Shown: positions 1-8,694, counted from the stretch's first letter. The stretch is DNA of 64,000 nucleotides from Lentisalinibacter orientalis (GCF_040706535.1 NZ_JAPDRJ010000001.1:558001-622000), one strand, 5' to 3'. Translations and numbers: made by a program. Notes: a model not told the origin generated them from the letters alone.

Positions 1-85
1 TGCCGCCGCCCACCGGCCGCAGGCTGGCGGCGTCGATGCGGATGCCGCAGGCGGCGGCGACGGCGTCGGCGAGCGCCTCCGTCAC
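1..85 (-). CDS. Fructosamine kinase family protein, N-terminal fragment (runs off the window)
   Basis: Only the first 28 codons are inside the window. They begin with a GTG three bases after the stop of the exonuclease gene and read as an Ala-rich helix followed by LRPVGGG. That is the typical start of fructosamine/ketosamine-3-kinase family proteins, where the glycine-rich turn continues into the nucleotide-binding region. Family members phosphorylate ketosamine adducts on glycated proteins or small amines. The tight spacing suggests co-transcription with the upstream exonuclease gene. The catalytic part is not visible, so the call rests on the short N-terminal pattern and could be wrong. 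Confidence 0.5.
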   Translation of the reverse strand, partial: MTEALADAVAAACGIRIDAASLRPVGGG

Positions 86-88
86 GGC

Positions 89-982
89 TCAGACGGCGGC
101 GTTCATCGCGGCGATGCGCTCGCACTGGCGCCTGAGCGCCGTGCCGAAGCCGGCCTCGTCGCAGACGCCGTGCAGCGCGTCCATGTCGGGTGCGCGGCGG
201 CGCGCCTCGGCCGAGCGGAACTCCAGCGGCGCATCGCAGGCGATCGCCGTGAGCTGCCGCGCGAGCATCGCCGCCGCGCGGTGCTCCTCCAGCCGGGCGC
301 CCAGCTTCGCCGCGCCGCGCACCGGCACGTCGCACACCCGGTCCAGGTTGGCATAGATCACGTCCAGGCTGCCGAAGTGGCCGAGCAGCGCCGCCGCCGT
401 CTTCTTGCCCACGCCGGGCACGCCGGGGATGTTGTCCACGGCGTCGCCCGCCAGCGCCAGGAAATCGGCGATCTGCTCCGGCCACACGCCGAAGGCCTCC
501 GGTATCTGCTCGTAGCCGAGCCGGCGGCGGCCCGCGTAATCCCACAGTGTGTCCTTCGCCGACAGGAGCTGGGCCAGGTCCTTGTCCCGGCTGACGATGG
601 TCGCCGGCAGGCCGCGGGCGCGCCCGTCGATGACCAGCGCGCCGATCAGGTCGTCCGCCTCGTACAGCGGGCTGGCGCACTCGGCGAGCCCGAGCGCCCG
701 GGTGAAGGCCCGGCACTGGCGGAACTGACGCTCGAGCTCCGGCGGCGCGGGATCCCGGTTGGCCTTGTAGGCAGGGTAGATCTCGTTCCTGAAGGAGCTG
801 GCGAGGCTCTCGTCGAAGGCCACCGCGATGTACTCGGGCCGCACCTCCTCCACGAAGTCCGCCAGGAAGCGGGCGAAGCCGAACAGCGCGTTCACGGGAT
901 TGCCGTCGCCGTCGACCATGTCGTCGGGCAGCGAGAACCAGGCGCGGAAAACGTAGACGCTGGCGTCGATCAGATAGAGCAC
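89..982 (-). CDS. 5'-3' exonuclease, FEN/Xni-like PIN domain protein
   Basis: This 297-residue protein has the size of stand-alone 5'-3' exonucleases (ExoIX/Xni class and the N-terminal domain of DNA polymerase I). The PIN-like metal site is visible: Asp6 in the first strand, the pair Asp110-Asp111 (YEADDLIG), Asp133 and Asp135 (SRDKDL), and Asp180/Asp183. A helix-3-turn-helix with IPGVPGVGKKTA lies at about 185-197. Known members process 5' flaps and RNA primers, so a DNA repair or replication role is expected. The start is a GTG at 980-982. It sits 16 bp downstream of the HNH gene and 3 bp before a kinase-like gene, so the three may share a transcript. Confidence 0.88.
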   Translation of the reverse strand: MLYLIDASVYVFRAWFSLPDDMVDGDGNPVNALFGFARFLADFVEEVRPEYIAVAFDESLASSFRNEIYPAYKANRDPAPPELERQFRQCRAFTRALGLAECASPLYEADDLIGALVIDGRARGLPATIVSRDKDLAQLLSAKDTLWDYAGRRRLGYEQIPEAFGVWPEQIADFLALAGDAVDNIPGVPGVGKKTAAALLGHFGSLDVIYANLDRVCDVPVRGAAKLGARLEEHRAAAMLARQLTAIACDAPLEFRSAEARRRAPDMDALHGVCDEAGFGTALRRQCERIAAMNAAV

Positions 983-998
983 GTGCCCGCCGGCGCCC

Positions 999-1646
999 TC
1001 AGGCAGGCATCGCCATGCCGGCGGCGCTGGCCTGGAGGTGGTCGCGCAGACGCGCGTGCAGGGGGCTGGAACGCGGGATGTGCGCCAGCAGGTATTCCAT
1101 CTGGTCGGCCAGCACGCGCCGGCCCTTCAGGTAGATGTACTCCGCGTAGCTCGGCGTGAAGGGGATGGCGATGAGCTGCATGCCCGCCTGCTCCGGCGTG
1201 CGCCCGCCCTTGTGGTTGTTGCAACGCCGGCACGCGGTGGCCACGTTGGTCCAGAGATCCCGACCGCCCTGGGAGATGGGCGTGACGTGGTCGCGGGTCA
1301 GCTCGCGGGTCTGGAACACCAGGCCGCAGTACAGACACAGGTTGGCGTCGCGCCGGAACAGCGTGCGGTTGTTGAGCGGCGGCACGTAATGCTCGCGGTT
1401 GGCGGCCAGGCTCTGGTGGGTGCCGTGGGTGGCGATGATCGAATTCACGTCCACCGCGCTGCGTTGCCCGGTCAGCGCGTTGTAGCCGCCGTGGAGCGTG
1501 TAGAGGAGCGTGCCGCAGGCATAGGCGACCTGCCCCGTGTGGTAGAGGCGGACCGCCTCGCGGTAGTCGATCCATTCCAGCGGCATGCCTGCCACGTCCG
1601 TGCGCAGGACCTGCTGGAAGATGCTCTCTGTGCTGATAGCCTGCAT
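999..1646 (-). CDS. HNH endonuclease family protein
   Basis: This 215-residue protein carries a C-terminal-half HNH nuclease module. It has zinc-type cysteine pairs C104-x2-C107 and C139-x2-C142, the core Asp119-His120, Asn134 and His145. The order C-x2-C, DHVTP, N, C-x2-CN-x-HK matches small HNH nucleases of the 5-methylcytosine-restriction-like or phage-homing type found as single chromosomal genes in many gammaproteobacteria. The first 90 residues form a separate conserved region whose role is unknown to me. A GGGGGGACG stretch precedes the ATG at 1646. There is no partner methylase nearby, so a restriction role is not supported by context. Confidence 0.85.
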   Translation of the reverse strand: MQAISTESIFQQVLRTDVAGMPLEWIDYREAVRLYHTGQVAYACGTLLYTLHGGYNALTGQRSAVDVNSIIATHGTHQSLAANREHYVPPLNNRTLFRRDANLCLYCGLVFQTRELTRDHVTPISQGGRDLWTNVATACRRCNNHKGGRTPEQAGMQLIAIPFTPSYAEYIYLKGRRVLADQMEYLLAHIPRSSPLHARLRDHLQASAAGMAMPA

Positions 1647-1764
1647 GTGTCACGTCCCCCCGGGGGCGCCGGCTTAGTTTGCCCCAAGACCGGGGAAATG
1701 CAACCTGAGGGGTGTGACAGCAGGATGACAGTGTGGTCGTCTTCTGGTGAGCGGCCCTCCTCAG

Positions 1765-1803
1765 CGTCCCTCGTCATCGTCCCTCGTCAACGTCCCTCGT
1801 CAT
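1765..1803. repeat. Three 13-bp tandem repeats
   Basis: The unit CGTCCCTCGTCAT occurs three times head to tail (the middle copy ends in AA). The last copy overlaps the stop codon of the DUF3106 gene. It is probably a slippage product; no protein or operator function can be read from it. Confidence 0.7.
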
Positions 1804-2339
1804 CTTCCTCTGGGCGGACGCCGGTCGCGCATGCGCTCGCGGAGGTTCTGGCGCTGCTCGGGGCTGAGCGACCGCCACCGCTCCCGCAGCTCCTGGCGGC
1901 GTTCTTCCGGCAGGTCCCGGAAGTGCTCGAAGTTGCGGCGGATACGCTCACGCTCTTCCGGAGGCAGTTCGCGGAAGGTCTCGTAACGCTCGCGGATGCG
2001 CGCCCGCTGTTCTTCGCTGAGGTCGCGCCAGCGCGTGAATCGCTCCCGCGCCGCCTCCCGTTCGTCGGGGCTCATGTCCAGCCAGCGCTCGGTGCCGTTC
2101 GCCAGCCTGTGCCGCCGCTCCGCGGGCATCTCGTCCCAGCGGTCCTCGAAGCGGGCCAGCACCCGCTGCTGCTCGCCGGTGAGCGCATCCCAGGCCGGTC
2201 CCTCCGGCTGCTCCTGTGCCAGCGCCGTCGCCGCACCGGCAAGCAGCAGTGCCGCCAGCAGCAGGACGCGCAGCATGGCTGCCGTGCCCGCCGGGCCTGC
2301 CGGTTGCGCCTTCGTCGCCCAATCAACCCGTGTCTTCAT
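1800..2339 (-). CDS. Exported DUF3106 domain protein
   Basis: With the start at the ATG at 2337-2339 the protein has 179 residues: a short charged leader, a hydrophobic stretch (about residues 22-41) ending in a signal-peptidase-like ATALAQ, then a very charged helical region. Repeats such as LTGEQQRVLARF, MSPDERE, LSEEQRARI, LPPEERERI and LPEERRQEL, about 18 residues apart, are characteristic of DUF3106. The protein is periplasmic by prediction and its function is unknown. It overlaps the preceding small exported-protein gene by 17 bases and closes an ECF sigma factor operon, so it is probably made under that sigma factor. An alternative start is the ATG in front of MLRVLLL, which removes the charged leader. 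Confidence 0.8.
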   Translation of the reverse strand: MKTRVDWATKAQPAGPAGTAAMLRVLLLAALLLAGAATALAQEQPEGPAWDALTGEQQRVLARFEDRWDEMPAERRHRLANGTERWLDMSPDEREAARERFTRWRDLSEEQRARIRERYETFRELPPEERERIRRNFEHFRDLPEERRQELRERWRSLSPEQRQNLRERMRDRRPPRGR

Positions 2340-2598
2340 CGGTCCCATTCTCCTCACCCTGCTCGCGCTCCGCCGACGGCTGCCGGCCTTCCGATGCCTC
2401 CGGCGCCGTGCCGGCGAGCGCGATCCAGTCACTGTCATCCTCTTCCCAGCTGCCGAGGTATTCGATGAACGCCATGTCGTCCGGCTGCTCCGCGTCGGGC
2501 GCCGACTCACCGGCGTGGGCCGGCGTCATTGCCGTGGCCAGCAACATGACCAGCGGCGCCAGGACGGCCGGCCCCGGTTTGCGTGCCGCGTCAGCCAA
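2323..2598 (-). CDS. Small exported acidic protein in the sigma factor operon
   Basis: A 91-residue protein is read if the TTG at 2596-2598 is used as start; it overlaps the last codons of the membrane protein gene upstream. It begins with a signal peptide (hydrophobic segment VLAPLVMLLATAMTPAHAG). The short mature part is strongly acidic and contains DDMAFIEYLGSWEEDDSDWI, a pattern also seen in small proteins located between DUF3619-like and DUF3106 genes. Function is unknown. An ATG-only reading would start at MLLATAM and lose part of the signal peptide. I favour the TTG because it gives a complete leader and translational coupling. Confidence 0.6.
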   Translation of the reverse strand: MADAARKPGPAVLAPLVMLLATAMTPAHAGESAPDAEQPDDMAFIEYLGSWEEDDSDWIALAGTAPEASEGRQPSAEREQGEENGTDEDTG

Positions 2599-3037
2599 TG
2601 TTGCCGCTCCCCACGGGCTCGCTCCGGAAGGCTTCCTCCGAGTCCACCCAGTCATAGAATTCGAGCTCGGCCAGCATGTCGAGGTTCTCGTCCTGCAGCA
2701 CGATCTCGAGGTCCTCCGCTTCTTCGGCCGCCACCGCCACGACCGCCTCGCCCTCGGCCGCCGGTTCCTCCGGCATCTGTCCCAGCCACAGCGAGACGGC
2801 CAGCACCGCCACCGCCGCCGCGGCAGCAACGGGCCTCCAGCCCGACGCCACGCGGTCGCCGCCGTCGCCGGCCAGCGCGGCCTGGCGGGCGCGGTTCAGC
2901 CGCGAGAGCGTCGCCGCATCCAGCGCCTCCACGCTGTCGTCGAACGCGCGTCGGGCCCGCTCCTCGAACGCGCCGCCGCCTTCGTATCGCTCGTCATGGC
3001 TATAGTCATGACCGTCTTCGTGTCGCCTGTCTTTCAT
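2591..3037 (-). CDS. DUF3619-like single-pass membrane protein, putative anti-sigma factor
   Basis: The 148-residue protein starts at an ATG overlapping the stop of the sigma factor gene (ATGA), which implies translational coupling. The first 65 residues are charged and include the helix FDDSVEALDAATLSRLNRARQAAL, split here only for description. A transmembrane segment follows at about 68-85 (VAAAAAVAVLAVSLWLG), then an acidic tail containing NLDMLAELEFYDWVD. This layout, a cytoplasmic helix bundle followed by one membrane span directly after an ECF sigma gene, is that of a membrane anti-sigma factor. The family match is to DUF3619-like proteins. The anti-sigma role is inferred from position and topology and is not shown by a known sigma-binding domain. 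Confidence 0.7.
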   Translation of the reverse strand: MKDRRHEDGHDYSHDERYEGGGAFEERARRAFDDSVEALDAATLSRLNRARQAALAGDGGDRVASGWRPVAAAAAVAVLAVSLWLGQMPEEPAAEGEAVVAVAAEEAEDLEIVLQDENLDMLAELEFYDWVDSEEAFRSEPVGSGNIG

Positions 3038-3687
3038 TGCCAGCTCTCGCCCAGGCGTGCCCGCAGTGCATGCACGGCACGCGAATAATGTGTCTTCACG
3101 CTGCCCTCGGAGCAGCCCATGGCCGCGGCGGTGGCCGCCACATCGAGACCCTCGAAGTTGCGCAGCATGAACGCCTCCTGCTGCCGCGCCGGCAGCGCCC
3201 GGATGGCCGTCTCCAGCACCGCCATCGTCTCGCGCATCTCCAGCTGTTCGTCCGGCGCGCCGGAGGCCGGATCCGGCGCCTCGGCCACCGGATCGGGGCG
3301 GCCGTCTTCGTCGTCGCCGCCAAACCAGGAGATGACCCGGTTGCGCACGGCCCGGCGGCGCTGGCTGTCGCGCACCCGGTTCGTCAGGATGCGGAAGAAC
3401 AGCGGCGCCCATTCCGACTCGGGCCGCCGGGCATACTTGCGCACCAGCCGGATCATGGCGTCCTGGACGAGGTCCATGGCCTCGTCCCTGTCGCCGGTGC
3501 CGATCTCGGCGATGCGCAGGGCCCGCCGCTCCACGCCGGCGAGGAAGGCATTCAGTTGTTGCTCCTGCTCCAGTGCCCTCGCTCCTCGCTCCGCCCGACG
3601 ACCTGTGCAACGAACCGCCTGGCCGTTCCACTGGCGCTCCAGCGCCACGACGCCGGCGCCCGTCCTGCCGGCCGCGCCCCGGCTCAT
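3034..3687 (-). CDS. ECF-type RNA polymerase sigma factor
   Basis: The core contains sigma region 2 (AMDLVQDAMIRLVRKYARR and the -10 recognition helix RILTNRVRDSQRRR) and region 4 with a helix-turn-helix (LPARQQEAFMLRNFEGL, then GCSEGSVKTHYSRAVHALR). It directs RNA polymerase to a specific promoter set, most likely including its own operon of a DUF3619-like protein, a small exported protein and a DUF3106 protein. The start is uncertain. The ATG used here gives 217 residues, but homologues usually begin right at the sequence EQEQQLNAFLAGVE. In this gene that would be a CTG at 3571-3573 with GAGCGAGGG just upstream. A further ATG lies at 3748-3750. Confidence 0.85.
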   Translation of the reverse strand: MSRGAAGRTGAGVVALERQWNGQAVRCTGRRAERGARALEQEQQLNAFLAGVERRALRIAEIGTGDRDEAMDLVQDAMIRLVRKYARRPESEWAPLFFRILTNRVRDSQRRRAVRNRVISWFGGDDEDGRPDPVAEAPDPASGAPDEQLEMRETMAVLETAIRALPARQQEAFMLRNFEGLDVAATAAAMGCSEGSVKTHYSRAVHALRARLGESWQ

Positions 3688-3999
3688 GAGAGCGCCCCGT
3701 TGACGGTCACCGTCCGCTGTACAGCCTCCATGCTTGACTCCCGTAAGCATTACACTATGTTCGCGTACAGTCTCCTAACGCGCCGGCAGGGCCCCGGTTG
3801 ACAGGCTGGACGCTGTTCTTTTGCACAGGGGATATTGCAGTTTCATGGCAACCCGATGGCGTCGGCCTGACCACGGTCGAATCCGCTCAAGGGTCTGATT
3901 TCATTCATTAATCGGGCGGCCGGCGGCGCTCGCGCCCGATCCGCACCGGGGGACGGCGGGGCGGCTGTCCGGCCGGCCGCCGGGCTTTCTTCCACAGAC

Positions 4000-4008
4000 T
4001 TATCCACA
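4000..4008 (+). promoter_or_regulatory. Perfect DnaA box (TTATCCACA) before priA
   Basis: The consensus 9-mer TTATCCACA lies 2 bases upstream of the TTG start codon of priA. A near copy, TTCCACAG, sits a few bases earlier. A single high-affinity DnaA box in a promoter or leader can tie expression to DnaA activity. No cluster or AT-rich unwinding region is present, so this is not an origin. Confidence 0.5.
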
Positions 4009-4010
4009 AC

Positions 4011-6257
4011 TTGTCCAGCAACGAGCAGAAAACCGCCGAGACCGCCCCCGCGGTGCTGAGGGTCGCTATCAAGGCGCCGCTGTCCCGTCTGTTCGACTAC
4101 CTGCCGCCCGCCGGCGTCGACCCCGCGACGCTGCGCCGCGGCGTGCGGCTCAGGGTGCCGTTCGGCCGCCGCCATCGCATCGGGCTGCTCTGGGACACGG
4201 CGGCGCAGAGCGAGCTGCCGCGTTCCCGGCTGCGCCGGGTCGCCGCCGTGCTGGACGAGGAGCCGGTGGTGGATGCCGGCCTGGCCTGGCTGATCGACTT
4301 CGCCGCCGGCTACTACCATCACCCGGTGGGCGAGGTGGCGGCTGCGGCGCTGCCGGCACTGCTGCGCGAGGGCCGGAGCCTGCATCGCACCGAGACCCGC
4401 TGGCACCTGACGGCGGAGGGCGCGGCGGCCGACGGCGCAGAGACGGCACGACGGGCACCGCGGCAGGCGGAGCTGCTGGCGGCGCTAGCTGCAGCCCCGG
4501 CAGGCGGACTCGGCGCGGCGGAACTGGACCGGCTCTGCCCGCCCTGGCGCCGCGTCCGCAAGGCCCTGGAGGACAAGGGCCTGATCGAAAGCAGCGAGCG
4601 GCAGGTGGACGCGGCTGACCAAAGCGGCGAGGACGACGGGGCGCCGGCGAACGCCGTCGACCTGAACGAAGACCAGCTGGCGGCGGTGGCGGCGGCAACG
4701 GCAGCGGACGGTTACTCGGCCACGCTGGTCGACGGCGTCACCGGCAGCGGCAAGACCGAGGTCTACCTGGCGCTGATCGAACGCACGCTGGCCCGGGGCC
4801 GGCAGGCCTTGGTGCTGGTGCCGGAGATCGGCCTGACGCCCCAGCTGGTCGACCGTTTCACCGAGCGGCTGGGCCGACGGCCGGTGATCCTGCACAGCGG
4901 CCTCGGCGATACCGATCGGCTGGCCGCCTGGCGCGATGCCCGCAGCGGCGCGGCCCGCGTGGTGGTGGGCACCCGCTCGGCCGTGTTCACGCCGCTGGCG
5001 CGGCCGGGGCTGATCGTCGTCGACGAGGAACACGACCCGTCGCTGAAGCAGCAGGAAGGCTTCCGCTATTCGGCCCGGGATCTTGCGGTGGCGCGCGCAC
5101 GACACGAAGACGTGCCGGTGGTGCTCGGCTCGGCGACGCCCTCGCTGGACTCCCTCGCCAACGTGGAACGGGGCCTGTACCGGCGGGTGGAGCTGCCGCG
5201 CCGGGCCGGGGGCGCGGCGCCGCCGGCGCTGCGCCTGGTGGACCTGGGGCGGCACCCGCCCATCGACGGCCTGTCCGCACCGCTGATCGACGCCATCGAG
5301 CGCCACCTCGCCGAGGAAGGGCAGGTGCTGCTCTACCTCAACCGCCGCGGCTATGCGCCGACGCTGCTCTGCCGGGACTGCGGCCACGTGGCCGAATGCC
5401 GCCGCTGCGATGCGCGCATGACGCTGCACGCGGGCGACCAGCGCCTGCGCTGCCACCACTGCGGCAGCGAGCGGCCGGTGGACACGAGCTGCCCGGCCTG
5501 CGGCGGCACCGTGGCGGCGCTGGGGCGGGGCACCGAACGGGTGGAAGAGGCGGTGCACAGCCGTTTCGCGGGCTACCGGGTGAGCCGCATCGACAGCGAC
5601 AGCACCCAGCGCAAGGGCAGCATGGAGAGCGCCCTGGACGACGCGCGCAGCGGCCGGGCGCAGATCCTCGTGGGCACCCAGATGCTGTCCAAGGGCCATC
5701 ATTTCCCGCGCCTGACGCTCGTGGGGGTACTGAACGCCGACCAGGGATTGTTCGGCAGCGATTTCCGCAGCGCCGAGCGGCTGGCGCAGACCCTGCTGCA
5801 GGTCGCGGGCCGGGCCGGCCGCGCCGACCGGCCCGGCGAGGTGCTGATACAGACCGACTTCCCGCAGCATCCCCTGCTGCAGCGGCTCGTGCAGCAGGGT
5901 TATGCCGACTTCGCCCGGGCCGCACTGACCGAGCGCCGGGACAGCGGCTGGCCGCCCTATTCGCGCATCGCCCTGCTGCGGGCCTCGGCCACCCGGCCGG
6001 AGGCGGCGATGGCGTTCCTGCGCGAGATGAAATCCGCGCTCGCGGCAGTCACCGGCGCGGAGGTGCGCCTGCTCGGACCGGTGACGGCGCCGCTGGCCCG
6101 CCGCGCCGGCCGCTATCGCTGCCAGCTGCTGCTGCAGAGTGCCGAGCGGGCACCGTTGCACCGGCTGCTGGCACGGCTGCGCGAACAGGCGGAGCAGGCC
6201 CCCGGCGCGAGCCGCGTGCGGTGGTCGCTGGACGTCGATCCCATCGAGCTATTCTGA
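4011..6257 (+). CDS. priA: Primosomal protein N', replication restart helicase PriA
   Basis: A 748-residue protein of normal PriA length. The N-terminal 3'-binding region has LSRLFDYLPP at about 24-33. The helicase core shows Walker A GVTGSGKT at about 242-249 and the Walker B DEEH box at about 337-340. A zinc module between about 453 and 503 has paired cysteines (CRDCGHVAECRRC, then CHHC and CPAC). Helicase motifs GTQMLSKGHHFP and QVAGRAGRADRPG follow. PriA reloads the replicative helicase at stalled or repaired forks. The first in-frame start is a TTG; a GTG some 13 codons later also gives a PriA-like N-terminus. It stands opposite the sigma operon with 260 bases between. Confidence 0.96.
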   Translation: MSSNEQKTAETAPAVLRVAIKAPLSRLFDYLPPAGVDPATLRRGVRLRVPFGRRHRIGLLWDTAAQSELPRSRLRRVAAVLDEEPVVDAGLAWLIDFAAGYYHHPVGEVAAAALPALLREGRSLHRTETRWHLTAEGAAADGAETARRAPRQAELLAALAAAPAGGLGAAELDRLCPPWRRVRKALEDKGLIESSERQVDAADQSGEDDGAPANAVDLNEDQLAAVAAATAADGYSATLVDGVTGSGKTEVYLALIERTLARGRQALVLVPEIGLTPQLVDRFTERLGRRPVILHSGLGDTDRLAAWRDARSGAARVVVGTRSAVFTPLARPGLIVVDEEHDPSLKQQEGFRYSARDLAVARARHEDVPVVLGSATPSLDSLANVERGLYRRVELPRRAGGAAPPALRLVDLGRHPPIDGLSAPLIDAIERHLAEEGQVLLYLNRRGYAPTLLCRDCGHVAECRRCDARMTLHAGDQRLRCHHCGSERPVDTSCPACGGTVAALGRGTERVEEAVHSRFAGYRVSRIDSDSTQRKGSMESALDDARSGRAQILVGTQMLSKGHHFPRLTLVGVLNADQGLFGSDFRSAERLAQTLLQVAGRAGRADRPGEVLIQTDFPQHPLLQRLVQQGYADFARAALTERRDSGWPPYSRIALLRASATRPEAAMAFLREMKSALAAVTGAEVRLLGPVTAPLARRAGRYRCQLLLQSAERAPLHRLLARLREQAEQAPGASRVRWSLDVDPIELF

Positions 6258-6337
6258 GCGCCGCCGGATGCGGGACCGCCCCGTGAACGGGTAGTATTGC
6301 GCATTGCATTTTCTCGCCTGATTCCCGGGGACCGGAC

Positions 6338-8086
6338 TTGAAAGAAACCATCGCCAGACTGGTAGAAGCGGCACTTGCCTCGCGGCCGGAGATCGCCGAC
6401 GAGGTGGAACTCGCGAGCGTCGGCGCGGACGTCGAGCGCGCCCGCGATCCGCGCCATGGCGACTTCGCCACCAACGTCGCACTGCGGCTCGCCAAGAGCC
6501 TGGGCCGCAACCCCCGGGAGCTCGCCGCCGACATCATCGCCGGCCTGCCCGAGTCCGAGCTGGTGGAGGAAGTCTCCGTGGCCGGCCCGGGCTTCATCAA
6601 CTTCCGCCTGAGTCAGACGGCGCTCAGGCGCGAGATCGGCCGCGTACTCGCCGAGGGCCGCTGCTACGGGCGCCGGGAGAAGCGCGAGGCGCCCCGGGTC
6701 ATGGTGGAGTTCGTCTCCGCCAACCCCACCGGCCCGCTGCACGTCGGCCACGGCCGCCACGCGAGCTACGGCGCCACGGTGGCCAACCTGCTGGAGGCCG
6801 CGGGCTACCCGGTGCACCGCGAGTACTACGTGAACGACGCGGGCCGGCAGATGGAGATACTCGCCGTCAGCGTCTGGCTGCGCTATCTGGGCCTGCACGG
6901 GGAGACGCTGCCGTTCCCGGCCGCGGGCTATCGGGGCGACTACATCATCGACATCGCCCGGGAGCTGCCGGCCGAGCGCTACATGGCCGGCGCGGCGGAG
7001 GTGCTGCGCGACCTGCCCGAAGACGCGCCGGACGGCGACAAGGAGGCGCGCATCGACGCGCTGATCGCCCGCGCCCAGACGCTGCTCGGCGACGAGGGCT
7101 TCGACACGGTGCGGCGGCATGCGCTGAACAACATCCTGGACGACATCCGGGACGACCTAGCGGAGTTCGGCGTGGAGTTCGACACCTGGTTCTCCGAGGC
7201 CAGCCTCACCGATGAGGGCGTCATCGACGAGGCGCTCGAGCGGCTGCGCGATCGCGGCATGCTCTACGAGCGCGACGGCGCCGTCTGGTTCCGCGCCACC
7301 GACTACGGCGACGAGAAGGACCGGGTGGTGGTGCGCGACAACGGCAAGAGGACCTATTTCGCGAGCGACATCGCCTACCACTACGGCAAGCGCCGGCGCG
7401 GCAACGATCTGCTGCTGGACGTGCTGGGCGCAGACCACCATGGCTACATCGCCCGGGTGCGCGCCGGGCTGGAGGCGATGGGCGAGCCCGGCGATTCGCT
7501 CGAGGTGCGCCTGGTGCAGTTCGTCGCGCTCTACCGGGGCGGCGAGAAGATGCAGATGTCCACCCGCTCCGGCGAGTTCGTGACCCTGCGCGAGCTGCGC
7601 GAGGAGGTGGGCAACGACGCCGCGCGCCTGTTCTACGTGATGCGCTCCAACGACCAGCACCTGGACTTCGACCTCGAGTTGGCAAAGTCCAGCTCCAACG
7701 AGAACCCGGTCTACTACATCCAGTACGCGCACGCCCGGGTGGCGAGCGTCATGCACCAGCTGGAGGACAAGGGACTCGCCTGGGACCGCGAGCAGGGGCT
7801 GGCCTCGCTGGACCGGCTGACCGAGGAGCAGGAGAGCGTGCTCGTCGCCACGCTCACCCGCTTCCCCGAGGTGATCGAGGCGGCCGCGGACAAGCGCGCG
7901 CCGCAGACGCTGGTGTTCTACCTGCGCGACCTCGCCAACGAGTTCCACACCTATTACAACGCCCACACCTTCATCGTCGACGACGAGTCGCTGAGGAACG
8001 CGCGGCTCACGCTGGTGCTGGCCGCGCAGCAGGTCATCGCCAACGGGCTCGGCCTGCTGGGCGTGTCCGCGCCCGACGCGATGTAG
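6338..8086 (+). CDS. argS: Arginyl-tRNA synthetase
   Basis: A 582-residue class I synthetase that charges tRNA-Arg. The HIGH-type signature is SANPTGPLHVGHGRH at about 127-141, preceded by the ArgRS N-terminal additional domain (VASVGADVERARDPRHGDFATN-like, residues about 25-50). The KMSKS-like loop is replaced by EKMQMSTRSGE near 403, as is common in ArgRS. The C-terminal DALR anticodon-binding domain contains VYYIQYAHARV. The start is a TTG with GGGGACC upstream; this agrees with the usual ArgRS start KETIARL. It is followed after two bases by the SPOR gene, a common gammaproteobacterial pairing. Confidence 0.96.
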   Translation: MKETIARLVEAALASRPEIADEVELASVGADVERARDPRHGDFATNVALRLAKSLGRNPRELAADIIAGLPESELVEEVSVAGPGFINFRLSQTALRREIGRVLAEGRCYGRREKREAPRVMVEFVSANPTGPLHVGHGRHASYGATVANLLEAAGYPVHREYYVNDAGRQMEILAVSVWLRYLGLHGETLPFPAAGYRGDYIIDIARELPAERYMAGAAEVLRDLPEDAPDGDKEARIDALIARAQTLLGDEGFDTVRRHALNNILDDIRDDLAEFGVEFDTWFSEASLTDEGVIDEALERLRDRGMLYERDGAVWFRATDYGDEKDRVVVRDNGKRTYFASDIAYHYGKRRRGNDLLLDVLGADHHGYIARVRAGLEAMGEPGDSLEVRLVQFVALYRGGEKMQMSTRSGEFVTLRELREEVGNDAARLFYVMRSNDQHLDFDLELAKSSSNENPVYYIQYAHARVASVMHQLEDKGLAWDREQGLASLDRLTEEQESVLVATLTRFPEVIEAAADKRAPQTLVFYLRDLANEFHTYYNAHTFIVDDESLRNARLTLVLAAQQVIANGLGLLGVSAPDAM

Positions 8087-8088
8087 CC

Positions 8089-8694
8089 ATGGCACAGCGA
8101 CGCCGGCAGACGAAACGCCGCAGCACCCTGAGCAGTAGCAGCCGCAGCCGCAGCAGCGCGCAGCAGGCACCCGGCTGGCTGTGGATGCTGTTCGGGCTGG
8201 CCATCGGCCTCTCGGTGGCAGCCGCGGTCTGGATGAGCGACCGGGACGAGCCCGCGGCGGAACCCCGGCCGCGGGAGGCCGCGAGCCTCAGGGAGGAAGA
8301 GAAGGCGCCCCGGCCGGAACAGAAACGGGTGGAGACGCCGGCGGCCAGCGAGTCGCGCTTCGATTTCTACGAGATGCTGCCCCGCTTCGAGGTGGTGGTG
8401 CCCGAGGAGGAGCCCCACGCCCGCCCGGACAACCGGCCGGATCTCCCCACCGAGCCCGGCACCTACGTGCTGCAGGCCGGCTCGTTCAGTGCCTTCGAGG
8501 ATGCCGACCGCATGAAGGCGCGGCTCGCGCTGCAGGGCATCCCGTCGCGCATCCAGCGCGTCGCCATCGACGACCGCACCTATCACCGCGTGCGCATCGG
8601 CCCGGTCTCCGACATGGACGAACTCGACGACCTGCGCCGCCGGCTGCGGGAGGCGAAGATCGAGGTGCTCATGATCCGCGTGCCGCAGCAATGA
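8089..8694 (+). CDS. SPOR domain protein, FtsN-like
   Basis: A 201-residue bitopic protein. The short Arg/Ser-rich cytoplasmic tail (RRRQTKRRSTLSSSSRSRS) is followed by one transmembrane segment at about 27-46 and a charged periplasmic linker. The C-terminal SPOR domain spans about 122-200 (YVLQAGSFSAFEDADRMKARL; the closing strand ends VLMIRVP). SPOR domains bind denuded septal peptidoglycan, and the gene downstream of argS is usually annotated as FtsN-like cell division protein. The short length and lack of a clear FtsN essential helix mean FtsN identity is only likely. Its stop overlaps the ATG of the next gene. Confidence 0.85.
   Translation: MAQRRRQTKRRSTLSSSSRSRSSAQQAPGWLWMLFGLAIGLSVAAAVWMSDRDEPAAEPRPREAASLREEEKAPRPEQKRVETPAASESRFDFYEMLPRFEVVVPEEEPHARPDNRPDLPTEPGTYVLQAGSFSAFEDADRMKARLALQGIPSRIQRVAIDDRTYHRVRIGPVSDMDELDDLRRRLREAKIEVLMIRVPQQ

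Noticed and set aside
3798..3836. Promoter with TTGACA at 3798-3803
   Set aside because: No acceptable -10 element at 16-18 bases; the nearest TATA-like stretch is 27 bases away.
4000..4008. Replication origin
   Set aside because: Only one perfect DnaA box, no AT-rich unwinding region and no dnaA, dnaN or gidA neighbours.
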